Below are positions 42,595 through 51,869 of a DNA stretch of 64,000 nt, piece after piece. The DNA is taken from contig NZ_CP046582.1 of assembly GCF_018141005.1 (NCBI RefSeq), positions 2,294,001 to 2,358,000 on the forward strand. The letters run 5' to 3'. Every line of letters begins with the position of its first letter. The first letter of the stretch is position 1. This stretch comes from Erwinia sp. E602. GTDB taxonomy: Bacteria > Pseudomonadota > Gammaproteobacteria > Enterobacterales > Enterobacteriaceae. The translations under genes were made by a program, and so were the position numbers. The notes below the pieces were generated by a model, which did not search any database, was not told the origin of the DNA, and was given only the letters and a program-made list of their open reading frames with translations.

Positions 42595-43791
42595 ATGCAA
42601 CCGCGACTTCCCCTGACCATCCTTAACGGCTTTCTTGGCGCCGGTAAAACCACCCTGCTGAAAAGCCTGCTGCAGCAGGCCGGGCAACGGTCGCTGCCGG
42701 TTAGCGTGATCGTTAACGACATGAGCGAACTGGACGTGGACGGCGTGCTGATTGCCAGTACCGGTATCGCCGGCCACGAAAACCGCTTTATTACGCTCTC
42801 AGCCGACAGTGTCAGCAGCGTTACCGGTGTTCAGAAGCTTGAGCTGGCGCTGCAACGGCTGGCTTCCGGCAATCGCCCCGCACATATCCTGCTGGAAACC
42901 TCGGGGAGCAGCCATCCGCTGCCGCTGGTGAGAGCGCTGCGCGACCATCCCTTAGTCCGGTTAACGGGATTTCTGACGCTGATGGATGCGGTGATGCTCA
43001 ACGGCGACTATCACGGCGGCGCGGACCTGCTGCCACGCTGGCAGCGTCATCTGGCTGCCGGGCAACGCGGCGTGGAGAACCTGCTGGCCGAGCAGCTGCT
43101 GTTCTGCAGCCAGCTGTTGCTGACGAAAACCGACCGGCTGACGGCAGAGCAGGTGGTCAGTATCGCCCACGCGGTACATCCGATTAATCCGGGCGTGGCG
43201 GTGATGGCCCTGCCGTGGGGGAATCTGCCGATAGAGAGGGTGCTCAACGCGCCGGACTATGACTTTCATCGCGTGGGACGGCTGATTGAGGAGCTGGCGC
43301 CGCAGGTGGACCGCATGACGCCGCAGCGCGCGCCCTATGATATTGAGTCACGGGTGATTGAGGACGACAGGCCGTTCCACCCGCAGCGGCTATGGGACAC
43401 CTGGCAGCAGTTTACCGGCATGGGTATCCATCGCAGTAAAGGCTTTTTCTGGCTGCCGGGGCGCGATGACCTGGCGCTGCTGTGGAACCAGGCGGCGGGC
43501 AGCATCGGGCTGGAGTTTATCAGCTACTGGAAGGCGGGGGTGTTGCGCCACGAGGATAACCGACTCAATGCCGGGGAGCGGGCGATGCTGCAACAGCAGC
43601 TGGACGCGATGCCGGGGCGCTTTGGCGACCGGCGCTGCAGCCTGACGGTAATTGGCCTGCGCGACCAGCTCGATCCGTTTGTCGCGGCGCTTAAACGCTG
43701 TTTTCTGACCGAACGGGAGATCGCCTGGTGGCAGGCGGGCGGGGAGTTTAGCGATCCCTGGCCGACGAGCGTGGCGCGGCTGCAGGTTTGA
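42595..43791 (+). CDS. CobW/G3E-family GTPase, probable zinc chaperone
   Basis: A 398-residue COG0523 protein. GTPase motifs are ILNGFLGAGKTTLLKSLL (P-loop), VNDMSELDVDG (switch I), ETSGSSHPLP (the usual E-T-x-G switch II) and LLTKTDRL (the base-recognition TKxD). The C-terminal CobW_C domain follows. The canonical metal motif CxCC after switch I is not present; the equivalent place reads ISADSVSS, which suggests a variant subgroup, as in YeiR-like or ZigA-like proteins. Being driven from a Zur-like site, it probably allots zinc to client enzymes in starvation. Confidence 0.88.
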   Translation: MQPRLPLTILNGFLGAGKTTLLKSLLQQAGQRSLPVSVIVNDMSELDVDGVLIASTGIAGHENRFITLSADSVSSVTGVQKLELALQRLASGNRPAHILLETSGSSHPLPLVRALRDHPLVRLTGFLTLMDAVMLNGDYHGGADLLPRWQRHLAAGQRGVENLLAEQLLFCSQLLLTKTDRLTAEQVVSIAHAVHPINPGVAVMALPWGNLPIERVLNAPDYDFHRVGRLIEELAPQVDRMTPQRAPYDIESRVIEDDRPFHPQRLWDTWQQFTGMGIHRSKGFFWLPGRDDLALLWNQAAGSIGLEFISYWKAGVLRHEDNRLNAGERAMLQQQLDAMPGRFGDRRCSLTVIGLRDQLDPFVAALKRCFLTEREIAWWQAGGEFSDPWPTSVARLQV

Positions 43792-43861
43792 CCGCCACCA
43801 CTCAGCTTCAGGGAAAGGCCCCGCGTCCATCGACGTATTGGTCATACATAGCCGCTGAACA

Positions 43862-43906
43862 GTCAAAACCCTTTGCGTGAGCGAATCACGCGGCTACGGC
43901 TTTGAC
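43862..43906. repeat. Nested inverted repeat upstream of the dksA-like gene
   Basis: Outer arms GTCAAAACC / GGCTTTGAC (8 of 9 pair) enclose an inner perfect stem GCGTGA-GCGAA-TCACGC. There is no U-run. I do not know whether it acts as an attenuator, an RNase site, or simply ends the cobW-like transcript. Confidence 0.5.
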
Positions 43907-44004
43907 CGGAGAGTGTGCTGAGCACGTAAAGAATCATGACTACTACCGCATCAACTATCTACTAAGACGGCGTGATGACCGTTCATAAGCAGCAGAGGGC
44001 AAAG

Positions 44005-44424
44005 ATGCCAGCAAAGAAACAGACCGAAGAACAGAAAATCCTGGCGATGAAACCAGAGCACTATATGAATACGCAACAGCAGGCATTTTTCCGTCAGCGG
44101 CTGGAGCAGGAGAAACAGGCGCTGCTGCTGCATATTGCCGAGCTGAAGCAGGGGCTGCAGGGCGGCGATAATCACGGTGACGAAGCGGATAAAGCGTTAA
44201 GAGAGGAGGAACTGCGGCTGCTGTTTCGGCAGATCGATCGTGAATCGCGGCTGCTGCCAAAAATCGACGCGGCCCTGACTCGCCTGCGTAACGGCGAATA
44301 CGGCTACTGCCTGGAATCCGGCGACCCGATCGGCCTGCCGCGCCTGCTGCTGCGGCCCACGGCGGAGCTGAGTATTGATGCAAAGGCGGCGCAGGAGATT
44401 CGGGAACTGGGGTACAGGAAGTAA
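44005..44424 (+). CDS. Zinc-independent DksA paralogue (DksA2-like)
   Basis: A 139-residue DksA/TraR protein that would bind the RNA polymerase secondary channel and work with ppGpp. The coiled coil and tip motif are present (D59-E-A-D62-K-A64). The C-terminal zinc finger of DksA (C114, C117, C135, C138 in E. coli) aligns to C102, S105, S123 and A126, so three of four ligands are lost while the fold-defining GYC, IG, RPTA, IDAK residues remain. Pseudomonas DksA2, also cysteine-poor, replaces DksA when zinc is scarce and is Zur-controlled. ATG 44005 is preferred because GAGGG is five bases upstream. The adjacent zinc genes fit this role. Confidence 0.85.
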   Translation: MPAKKQTEEQKILAMKPEHYMNTQQQAFFRQRLEQEKQALLLHIAELKQGLQGGDNHGDEADKALREEELRLLFRQIDRESRLLPKIDAALTRLRNGEYGYCLESGDPIGLPRLLLRPTAELSIDAKAAQEIRELGYRK

Positions 44425-44441
44425 CTGTTTTGAATCCGTTT

Positions 44442-44483
44442 AAGCCGCGATAATCTGATGATTCATCGCGGCTTTCTGTTTTT
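44442..44483. terminator. Bidirectional terminator between the dksA-like and amidase genes
   Basis: AAGCCGCGA (44442-44450) pairs with TCGCGGCTT (44466-44474), followed by TCTGTTTTT on the plus strand. It separates two convergent genes and reaches the amidase stop codon. Confidence 0.75.
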
Positions 44484-45954
44484 ACCCTGTCACGTGCACC
44501 ATTGGCTGGTGGCCAATACCAAATCTCCCCCCCAGCGCACGCTCCAGCTGGGCGGCCAGCTGCAGCAGCTGCGCGTCGTTGCCCTGGCGGGTCTGCGCGT
44601 GAATGCCCAGCGGAATGCCGGACTGCTGGTGGCCGAGCGGCAGGGAGATGCCGGGGGTGCCGGTGACGCTGGCCAGCGGCGTATAGGCGAAGATATCCCA
44701 CAGGCCGTAGAACCAGTCCAGCACGTCCGGGTTGTCGCTGGTGGTCAGATAGCGTTTATCGCCCAGCAGCGGCGTCGGTTTGGCAAAGGTCGGGGTGAGG
44801 ATAATATCCCACTGCTGATAAAAGTTGCCCAGCCGCCGTGCGGTAGTGTTAAACACGTCCTGCATTTTCCAGCGTTCGCTGTAGCTCATATCAATGCCTT
44901 TCTGCCAGATCTTAATATTGATCGGCTCGACAAGATCTTCCGGCGGTGCATCCAGCCCCTTTTTCTCCAGCAGGCGGGCGATAAACTGCGCAAAGTTGCC
45001 GATATAGCAGCTGGTCTGCGCGGCAAACGCCGCCTCAAAGTCGATATCCGGCACCTGCCACTCCACCTGATGCCCCAGCTCGGCCAGCAGCCCGGCGGCG
45101 CGCTCCAGTTCGCGAACAAAGTGCGGGTCGGCGCGGTAATCCCCCCACTCATGGGAGATAGCGATGCGCAGCGGCGGCGGGTCGCGTTTGATCAGCTCGC
45201 TGCACGGCTCCGCACTCTGCCAGTAGGGCATAAACTCCCCAGGCGCACCGCCGCGGCAGCTGTCGACAAACAGGGCGCTGTCCCGCACCGAGCGGCTGAC
45301 GCAGCCCTGGGTGGAGACGTAGCCGCTGATATCGGAGAGCGCCGGGGCGATGGAGAACACGCCGCGCGAGCTTTTCAGGCCGATCAGCCCGTGCGATCCG
45401 GCGGGAATACGGATCGAACCGCCGCCGTCGGTGGCGTGCGCCAGCGGTAGCACCCCGGCGGCCACCGAGGCCGAAGCCCCGGCCGAAGAACCAAAGGTGG
45501 TGTATTCCGGATTCCACGGATTGCGGGTGACGTAGATGTCAGGGTTTTCCGCCGAGCCGCAGACGCCAAACTCCGGCGTGGCGCTGCGGCCGATAATGTT
45601 CAGCCCGGCGTTGCGGATCTGCTGCGTCAGGAATGCATCCTCCGCCGGGCGGTTGCCGCGCAGAAATTTCGATCCCTGCTCCTGCAGGCGGCCTTTGACG
45701 CCCGGCCCGAGGTCTTTCATCAGGAAGGGCACGCCGGCAAACGGGCCATCCAGCCGCGTACCGTCGGTAGCCGGCGCGTGGATGGCGTCGTCAAACAGTT
45801 CAACCACCGCGCCAGTCGCCGGATTGACGCGGGCAACGGCGTCGGCGGCCTGGTGGGCGAGTTCCGCCGCCGTTACCTCACCCGATTTAACCTTTGCCGC
45901 CAGCGCGACGGCATCCGCGGAGGCCCACGCCTCCCAGCTCATTACAGTGCTCAT
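44482..45954 (-). CDS. Amidase signature family hydrolase
   Basis: A 490-residue amidase. The Ser-cisSer-Lys triad is visible: lysine in PFLMKDLG (about 80), the cis-serine in FGSSAGASAS, and the nucleophile in DGGGSIRIPA. The usual GSSGGS block is GSSAGAS here, a small variation. Length fits 6-aminohexanoate-cyclic-dimer hydrolase-like and other broad amidases. Two bases separate it from the upstream MHS transporter gene, so importer and hydrolase form an operon probably controlled by the divergent LysR protein. Confidence 0.9.
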   Translation of the reverse strand: MSTVMSWEAWASADAVALAAKVKSGEVTAAELAHQAADAVARVNPATGAVVELFDDAIHAPATDGTRLDGPFAGVPFLMKDLGPGVKGRLQEQGSKFLRGNRPAEDAFLTQQIRNAGLNIIGRSATPEFGVCGSAENPDIYVTRNPWNPEYTTFGSSAGASASVAAGVLPLAHATDGGGSIRIPAGSHGLIGLKSSRGVFSIAPALSDISGYVSTQGCVSRSVRDSALFVDSCRGGAPGEFMPYWQSAEPCSELIKRDPPPLRIAISHEWGDYRADPHFVRELERAAGLLAELGHQVEWQVPDIDFEAAFAAQTSCYIGNFAQFIARLLEKKGLDAPPEDLVEPINIKIWQKGIDMSYSERWKMQDVFNTTARRLGNFYQQWDIILTPTFAKPTPLLGDKRYLTTSDNPDVLDWFYGLWDIFAYTPLASVTGTPGISLPLGHQQSGIPLGIHAQTRQGNDAQLLQLAAQLERALGGRFGIGHQPMVHVTG

Positions 45955-45956
45955 AG

Positions 45957-47279
45957 TCAGAGATCCTCAGGGTTTAACAGAGGGCGATGCGCGATGACCG
46001 GCGGCCGCGACGAGGTGCGGGTCTTAATCAGCGCCACCGAGATCAGGCACAGAATATTGGCGGCAATCAGATACCAGCCGGGCGACACCGGGTCGCCGGT
46101 GCTTTTGATCAGCCAGGAGAAGACGATCTGCGCGGTACCACCGAACAGGGTGATGCCAAAGGCATAGGCGATGGAAAAACCGGTGGAGCGGATCGCTTTC
46201 GGGAAGTTCTCGCACAGCACGACCAGAACGCCGGAGCCGCTGATGCACTGCAGTGCCGCCAGCACGGCGATCACCGCAAAGAACACCGGTTCACTGCGCG
46301 TGCTGTTAATCAGGTCCAGCGCCGGCAGCAGCAGTATCAGCAGCAGCAGGCGCGGCGCGATAATCGTCACTTTGCGGCCAAAGCGATCCGCCATCCAGCC
46401 GCCGACCAGCGAGAAAACCACCACGCAGCCGCCGATCATCATGGTGGAGATCATCGCCGTACCGGAGTCAAAGTGCAGCTCGCTCAGCGCATAGGTGGTC
46501 ATATAGTTCAGGAAGTACTGGGTGATGGTGCTGCCGGAGAGCATAAAGATCCCCAGCAATACCAGGCTGCGGTGATTTTTCATCACCTGTGACAGCAGCC
46601 CGCGGGTGGTGGTTTTGCTGCTCTGTTCTGCCGGGGTAAAACTTTCATGCAGGTGGCGGCGCAGGTAGATGGCAATCGGCAGGATCAGCAGGCCAAAGGC
46701 GAAGGGCAGGCGCCAGCCCCAGCTGGCGAGCTGCTCCGGCGTCAGCCAGACGGTCAGCGAGTAGCCGATCAGCCCGGCGCTGATGCCGGCAACTCCCTGG
46801 GCGACAATCTGCCAGCTGGCGTAGAATGCCCGTTTGCCTTCCGGTGCCGCTTCCATAATAAAGGTGGTGGCCGGTCCGGCTTCGCCGCCCCAGGCCAGCC
46901 CCTGCATCATGCGGATCAGCACCAGCAGGATCGGCGCGGCGATACCGATGGTTTCATAGCCGGGCAGGAACACCAGCCCGCCGGTGCCGATGGTCATCAG
47001 CGCCATGGTCAGCAGCATCGCCGGTTTGCGCCCGGCGCGGTCGGCGTAGCTGCCGATAAAGATCGCCCCCAGCGGCCGCACAATAAAGCCGATGCCGAAC
47101 ACGGAAACGGAGAGCAGCAGGCTCATAAACGGCGTTTCCGACGGGAAGAAGACGTTGCCGATCATAATAGCGAAGGTGGCGTAGGCGCTGAAATCAAAAA
47201 ACTCGACCGCTGCCCCCAACACCACGGCAACCACTTCTTTACGGCTTGCGCGCCGGGGCGCGGTTGTTTCATGCGACAT
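45957..47279 (-). CDS. MFS metabolite:H+ symporter (MHS family) linked to the amidase
   Basis: A 440-residue twelve-helix transporter. It has VEFFDFSAYATFA in helix one, GSYADRAGRKPAML in the 2-3 loop, RMMQGLAWGGEAGPA in helix four and WMADRFGRK after helix eight, all of the MHS pattern. Its partner amidase suggests that it takes up an amide, nitrile-derived or N-acylated compound. It is the first gene of the pair, divergent from the lysR-type gene over 567 bases. Confidence 0.88.
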   Translation of the reverse strand: MSHETTAPRRASRKEVVAVVLGAAVEFFDFSAYATFAIMIGNVFFPSETPFMSLLLSVSVFGIGFIVRPLGAIFIGSYADRAGRKPAMLLTMALMTIGTGGLVFLPGYETIGIAAPILLVLIRMMQGLAWGGEAGPATTFIMEAAPEGKRAFYASWQIVAQGVAGISAGLIGYSLTVWLTPEQLASWGWRLPFAFGLLILPIAIYLRRHLHESFTPAEQSSKTTTRGLLSQVMKNHRSLVLLGIFMLSGSTITQYFLNYMTTYALSELHFDSGTAMISTMMIGGCVVVFSLVGGWMADRFGRKVTIIAPRLLLLILLLPALDLINSTRSEPVFFAVIAVLAALQCISGSGVLVVLCENFPKAIRSTGFSIAYAFGITLFGGTAQIVFSWLIKSTGDPVSPGWYLIAANILCLISVALIKTRTSSRPPVIAHRPLLNPEDL

Positions 47280-47846
47280 AGCAGAAGCTCCTGTTGAATT
47301 GAGCAGAATGTTATTATTGCTGGTCAGGGTTAATGCCCGTCGTGATGATGATGACTGCCTGAATTAATTGCCGCAGCAGGCTGCGAATGTCAGATATAAC
47401 AAAGGCCGCGTGCCCCGACCAGCACAATTGCGCTGGAGCAGTGTCAACAAAATGTGAGCACTCAGGAGGTGGCGATAAAAATGCCCGGAAAGATGAACCA
47501 CAGTAACGCATTGAAATTTCTGGATTATAGTCCGATCATGCCGTCACACCGATCTGTTTTCAAAAACAAAAATGATCATAACGCACTAAAAATGTGCGCT
47601 CTGTCATGGTTTGCTTATCGATCCGCTGAAAGGGGTTTTCCGGTTAATATGATGATTGCTAACCTGTTTCTTTCAGAGCAAAAAAATGTGATCGGACGCT
47701 TAAATTCAACGCTGCACAAATAGCGATCGCGATGCGCCATAAGCGGGCAGCGATATATTCATTCCTGTCGCTGAGGGTATTTGCATCATCAATAAAAAAC
47801 GGTGATGATAATTTTCATCTTATAATACTGTACGGCAGGAGCAATT
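47280..47846. other. Divergent control region between transporter and LysR gene, no gene seen
   Basis: An AT-rich stretch of 567 bases. A GTG-started frame on the plus strand (47454-47723) has no similarity I recognise. The region should hold LysR-type binding sites and both promoters, but I could not identify a unique T-N11-A site. Confidence 0.45.
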
Positions 47847-48746
47847 ATGCAGCTCAGGGCACTGCGATATTTTAGTCAGGTCGCCAAATCCGCCTCGCTG
47901 CGTGAGGCCGCGGAGAAGCTGTTTGTCACCGCCACGGCGGTGACCCGGCAGATTGAGATCCTTGAGCACTATTACGGCGCGTCGCTGGTCGAGCGCAGCC
48001 CACGCGGCATCAGGCTGACGCGTGAGGGGGAGTTTCTGGCGCAGGCGATCCACGCCACGCTGACCGAGCTGGACAGCGTTAAGGATAAGATTGCCGCCTC
48101 GAACAGCATTGTCTCCGGCAGCGTGCGGCTGTGCGCCGCCGAAAGCCTGATGTCTTCGTTTATCGCGCCGGCGATTGCCGGATTCAGCGCGTTGCATCCC
48201 AGGGTGACGTTTGAGATTGAAACCGGCAGCGCACCCCATATCGCCGCCGAACTGCTGGCGGGGCGGGCTGACGTGGCGCTGACCTTTTATCTGCCGGTCA
48301 GCGCCGACCTGCAGATCACCCACAGCTGTGAACTGCAGCACAAGGTGGTGATGTCACATCAGCATCCGCTGGCGGTGAAAAGTAGCCTGACGCTGAAGGA
48401 GGTGGCGCAGTACCCGCTGTGCATTCCGTCAGAGAACTTTGCCGTACGCCAGCTGATGGAGTCGGCCGCCCGCCGCGAAGGGCTGACCTTTGATATCCGC
48501 TATGTTGCCAGCTCGCTGGACGTGCAGAAGCGGCTGGCGGTGCTCGGCCTGGCGCTGATTATCCAGCCGCAGCTGAACGTTAACGATAGTACCGACCACG
48601 ACCAGCTGATTGCGGTATCGCTGGCCGACCCGGTGATGGGGCGGGTAAAGGTTGACCTGTGTCTGCCGCGCCAGCGCAATCTGTCGATGGCCACCCGGCT
48701 GTTCCATCAGCAGCTGGCGGCGATCGTGGTCAGGCAGAACGGCTAA
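47847..48746 (+). CDS. LysR-family transcriptional regulator
   Basis: A 299-residue LysR regulator. The winged helix-turn-helix is at 14-60 (SLREAAEKLFVTATAVTRQI, EHYYGASLVERSPRGIRLT) and the effector domain follows, with SGSVRLCAAESLMSSFIAPA. CAGGAG precedes ATG 47847. It is divergent from the transporter/amidase operon and most likely activates it in response to the substrate. Confidence 0.9.
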   Translation: MQLRALRYFSQVAKSASLREAAEKLFVTATAVTRQIEILEHYYGASLVERSPRGIRLTREGEFLAQAIHATLTELDSVKDKIAASNSIVSGSVRLCAAESLMSSFIAPAIAGFSALHPRVTFEIETGSAPHIAAELLAGRADVALTFYLPVSADLQITHSCELQHKVVMSHQHPLAVKSSLTLKEVAQYPLCIPSENFAVRQLMESAARREGLTFDIRYVASSLDVQKRLAVLGLALIIQPQLNVNDSTDHDQLIAVSLADPVMGRVKVDLCLPRQRNLSMATRLFHQQLAAIVVRQNG

Positions 48747-48856
48747 CCGCTGGTGTCATATCCTATCGCCGACCCGCAGGGCAGCTATGCGTCGGCCAGC
48801 GCAATCCGGACCGGCAGGTAACGGATGCCCGGCCCCTGAAAGCGGCAGGGCCGCTG

Positions 48857-49873
48857 CTAACTAATGCTAATCAGCAGCCATTCGCGCAGCTGCGCCAGTT
48901 CCGCCTGCTGCTGCGGATAGTCGGCCTGCACCGACGCCAGGCAGGCGGCTACGTCCGCCGGCCGATAGGTTACGCCCGGTAACGTCAGCGCCAGCTGCTC
49001 CAGAGGGGCGGGATTCAGGCTGTCGGTAAAAATCTGGCAGCGCGCGATCGTCCCACGCTCAACGTCGAAATGGATCTCCACGCCGCCCCAGCTAAAGCGC
49101 TCATCCAGCTGATGGCTGAACTCCGGCGCCTGACCAAAGTTCCACTCCCAGCTGCTCTGACGGGCAAACAGCGCTTCGAAACCGGGCAGGTCGGGCAGGG
49201 CATCCGGCGAAATCAGTTCCGGCTCGCAGCGTTCGTTAAAGTGGCTGAAAAAGGCTTCCTGTGTTGCCTCACAGATTTGAGCAAAGTCGATCCCCGGCAC
49301 CAGCTCCCGCAGGTTGGCCACCCTGGCCCGCACCGAGGTAATGCCCTTGGCCTGCAGCTTTTTCTGGTCCGGGTTGAGGTAGTTGGCCAGCCGCGACAGG
49401 TCGGCATCGATCAGCAGCGTGCCGTGGTGGAAACCGCGATCCGCCGCCTCTTTATAGGCCGACCCGGAAACTTTCCGCACGCCGTCTGCGGTGTTGACCA
49501 CCAGGTCATTACGGCCGGACGCCTCCGCCTGCACGCCCAGCGAAGCGAGCGCCTGCAGGATAATGCCGGTAGAAACGCTTTTATCGTATCCGGGTTTGCC
49601 GGCCATAAAGGTAAAGCAGCAGTTGCCGAGATCGTGAAACACCGCGCCGCCGCCGCTGCTGCGCCGCGCCAGACGCACATTATCTTCCGCCATTCGCCGT
49701 GTATTGCACTCTTTCCACGCGTTCTGCGCGCGGCCGATCACCACCGTCTCAGCGTTCTGCCACAGAAACAGCACCCGCTGGGTCGGCGGCATCTGGCGGA
49801 AGATGCACTCTTCAACGGCAAGGTTAAACCAGGGATCGTGCGACAGCGACAACAGCAGGCGTAGTGAGGACAT
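48857..49873 (-). CDS. lplA: Lipoate-protein ligase A
   Basis: A 338-residue enzyme, exactly the length of E. coli LplA, that activates lipoate with ATP and attaches it to lysines of pyruvate and 2-oxoglutarate dehydrogenase and glycine cleavage proteins. The N-terminal domain has [33 protein letters not shown] and the [15 protein letters not shown] signature; [10 protein letters not shown] contains the catalytic-region lysine. The smaller C-terminal accessory domain is intact. It stands alone. Confidence 0.95.
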   Translation of the reverse strand: MSSLRLLLSLSHDPWFNLAVEECIFRQMPPTQRVLFLWQNAETVVIGRAQNAWKECNTRRMAEDNVRLARRSSGGGAVFHDLGNCCFTFMAGKPGYDKSVSTGIILQALASLGVQAEASGRNDLVVNTADGVRKVSGSAYKEAADRGFHHGTLLIDADLSRLANYLNPDQKKLQAKGITSVRARVANLRELVPGIDFAQICEATQEAFFSHFNERCEPELISPDALPDLPGFEALFARQSSWEWNFGQAPEFSHQLDERFSWGGVEIHFDVERGTIARCQIFTDSLNPAPLEQLALTLPGVTYRPADVAACLASVQADYPQQQAELAQLREWLLISIS

Positions 49874-50080
49874 TCAGTTTCCCGTTCATTTAGTTATTAA
49901 AATCATCCTGGAAGATGCTTTTTTACTCATTAAAAAATAAGAATTTTTACCTATCGTAATAAACTAGCAGAGAGTAAATTGACTGCAAAGGGAATAGCAG
50001 GCTAAAACGGATCGGGTCAGTACAAATAACACACTTAACTCTTCTACATTCCATTATCATTAATGGTAATGAGGTCTTTG

Positions 50081-50290
50081 ATGCTCTTAAAACGCAGCTG
50101 TACTATTGCCGTCGTCCTGTTGGTCACCTTCTCGATCACCGCGTGCGGTATGTCCCACCGCGGACGTAACACCGCCATTGGCGCGGGTGTCGGTGCCGTA
50201 GGTGGCGCGGTTCTTACCGGCGGCAGCACCTGGGGTACTCTGGGCGGCGCGGCCATCGGTGGCCTGGTCGGACACGAAGTGAGCCGCTGA
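50081..50290 (+). CDS. osmB: Osmotically inducible lipoprotein OsmB
   Basis: A 69-residue lipoprotein: signal peptide MLLKRSCTIAVVLLVTFSITAC with the lipobox ITAC, followed by a glycine-zipper domain (RNTAIGAGVGAVGGAVLTGG and GTLGGAAIGGLVGHEVSR) almost superimposable on E. coli OsmB. In E. coli osmB is under RpoS and Rcs control. ATG 50081 follows GAGG by six bases; the upstream in-frame starts lack a site. The gene is isolated. Confidence 0.92.
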   Translation: MLLKRSCTIAVVLLVTFSITACGMSHRGRNTAIGAGVGAVGGAVLTGGSTWGTLGGAAIGGLVGHEVSR

Positions 50291-50343
50291 GTCTCGCTTG
50301 CCTGGCGGTGGTTATCTCCGGTAACTGCCGCCACAAATTCCGC

Positions 50344-50703
50344 TTAAAATTTCGGCCGCCGGTATTTCGGTACACCCTCTAATACTAAACGATACGACTC
50401 TTCAACCAGCTGGCTAATTAACGCTGCGCTAATCTTTTCCCCCGGCCACACCGTAATCCAGTGGCGCTTATTCATATGATAGCCCGGTCTGATGCTGTCA
50501 TAAATAGCCCGGTGCAGCTCACCGTCCTGCTCGCGACACTTCAGGGTAACGATCTTCTCGCCGTGACGTTCGGTCAGCAACAGAAAAATTTTATCGGCGA
50601 CTTTAAACACCTGATGTTCCGGCCCGAACGGATAGCTGCACGCCGAGGCGGCCAACAGCTCTGCCGTGGCGATCGCCGCCTGATGGATCTCATTACCCTG
50701 CAT
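50344..50703 (-). CDS. MmcQ/YjbR family protein
   Basis: A 119-residue protein of the MmcQ/YjbR (DUF419) fold, a small double-wing alpha/beta domain sometimes thought to bind DNA. Typical segments are YPFGPEHQVFKVADKIFLLL, VTLKCRE, PGYHMNKRHWITV and LVEESYRLV. ATG 50703 is supported by GAGGAG six bases upstream; the frame extends eleven codons further. The function in the cell is unknown. Confidence 0.85.
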   Translation of the reverse strand: MQGNEIHQAAIATAELLAASACSYPFGPEHQVFKVADKIFLLLTERHGEKIVTLKCREQDGELHRAIYDSIRPGYHMNKRHWITVWPGEKISAALISQLVEESYRLVLEGVPKYRRPKF

Positions 50704-50939
50704 TGTTGCTCTCCTCAAACGTCTTTTCTCGTTCACCCATGTTCACCAACGTTGTTAAGCGCCAGCGTGGTGATTAGTCAGAAACGATTCCACACTCTTG
50801 CTTACATTCTGCCGTTAATACTGCTTTATGCAAATGATTACTCAGCAAATTATTTCTCTGCCAACCAGCCTTAAGCATTGGCAGAGGCAAAAAATGCGAT
50901 AAGCTAAGCGAAACTTTACTCAACCTTACGGAGCAGGGA

Positions 50940-51869
50940 ATGGATATCATTGGGATCATCATGGCGGCGGGCAAGGCCTCGGTTGACGTGGCGCTCTACA
51001 CGCTGATCCCGGTTATGGTAGTGATGCTGATTATTATGAAGTATCTGGAAGCACGCGGGATACTCGATCGCATCGTGGCGCTGCTCAGCCCGCTGTTAAA
51101 ACCTTTTGGCATTACCGGATTGGGCATTTTCGCGCTGATCCAGCTTAACTTCGTCAGCTTTGCCGCACCGCTGGCGGCGCTGGCGATTATGGAAAAACGC
51201 GGTACCTCCGATCGCCATCTGGCCGCTACCCTGGCGATGCTGTTTGCCATGGGGCAGGGTAACGTGTTCTATCCGCTGATCCCGTTCGGGCTGCAGTGGG
51301 GCGCGGCGATTGGGATCTCAGTGGCCGGCGGGCTGGCCGCGTCGGCGGTGACCTGGTATCTGTCTGGCCGGCGCTTATCGGTTAAATCGTTGCTGCCGGA
51401 GACCATGCCGGTTGAGGACAAGTCATCCAGCGGGGCGATCGCCATTATTAACGGTGCAGGCTCGGACGCCATTCGTCTGTCGCTCGGTTCGGTGCCGATG
51501 CTGATCCTGTCGCTGACCATCGTCGGCATTCTGAAAGAGGCGGGCGCTATCGATCTGCTTACCCGTCTGATTTCGCCGCTGCTGGCCGCGGTAAGTATTT
51601 CCGACGTCTACGTGTTACCGGCGCTGACCAAGTGCCTGGCCGGCGGCACCGCGTATTTTGGCGTGGCATCCGACCTGCTGCAGCGCGGCCTGTTAACTCC
51701 GCAGCAGATCAACGCCTCGGCCGGCTTTATGGTGCAGACGCTGGATCTGCCCGGCATTGGTATTTACCTCGGCATCGCCAGCCGCTTTGTGCGTCTGTTC
51801 CGCTTTGCGCTGCCCGGCGCGCTGATCGGTATTGCGCTACGTTCGGTGCTGCATGCTTTACTGTTTTAG
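50940..51869 (+). CDS. Nucleoside recognition (Gate) domain membrane protein, YjiG/SpmB-like
   Basis: A 309-residue inner-membrane protein with about eight hydrophobic helices arranged as two Gate-domain repeats (IIMAAGKASVDVALYTLIPV and later GSDAIRLSLGSVPMLILSLT). Such proteins appear with spore maturation proteins and YjiH/YjiG transport pairs; the substrate is unknown. It is a single fused protein rather than a pair. Its 3' end overlaps the convergent fic gene by 12 bases. Confidence 0.8.
   Translation: MDIIGIIMAAGKASVDVALYTLIPVMVVMLIIMKYLEARGILDRIVALLSPLLKPFGITGLGIFALIQLNFVSFAAPLAALAIMEKRGTSDRHLAATLAMLFAMGQGNVFYPLIPFGLQWGAAIGISVAGGLAASAVTWYLSGRRLSVKSLLPETMPVEDKSSSGAIAIINGAGSDAIRLSLGSVPMLILSLTIVGILKEAGAIDLLTRLISPLLAAVSISDVYVLPALTKCLAGGTAYFGVASDLLQRGLLTPQQINASAGFMVQTLDLPGIGIYLGIASRFVRLFRFALPGALIGIALRSVLHALLF

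Noticed and set aside
47454..47723. An 89-codon frame between the MHS transporter and LysR genes
   Set aside because: GTG start, no similarity recognised and it lies across an expected control region.
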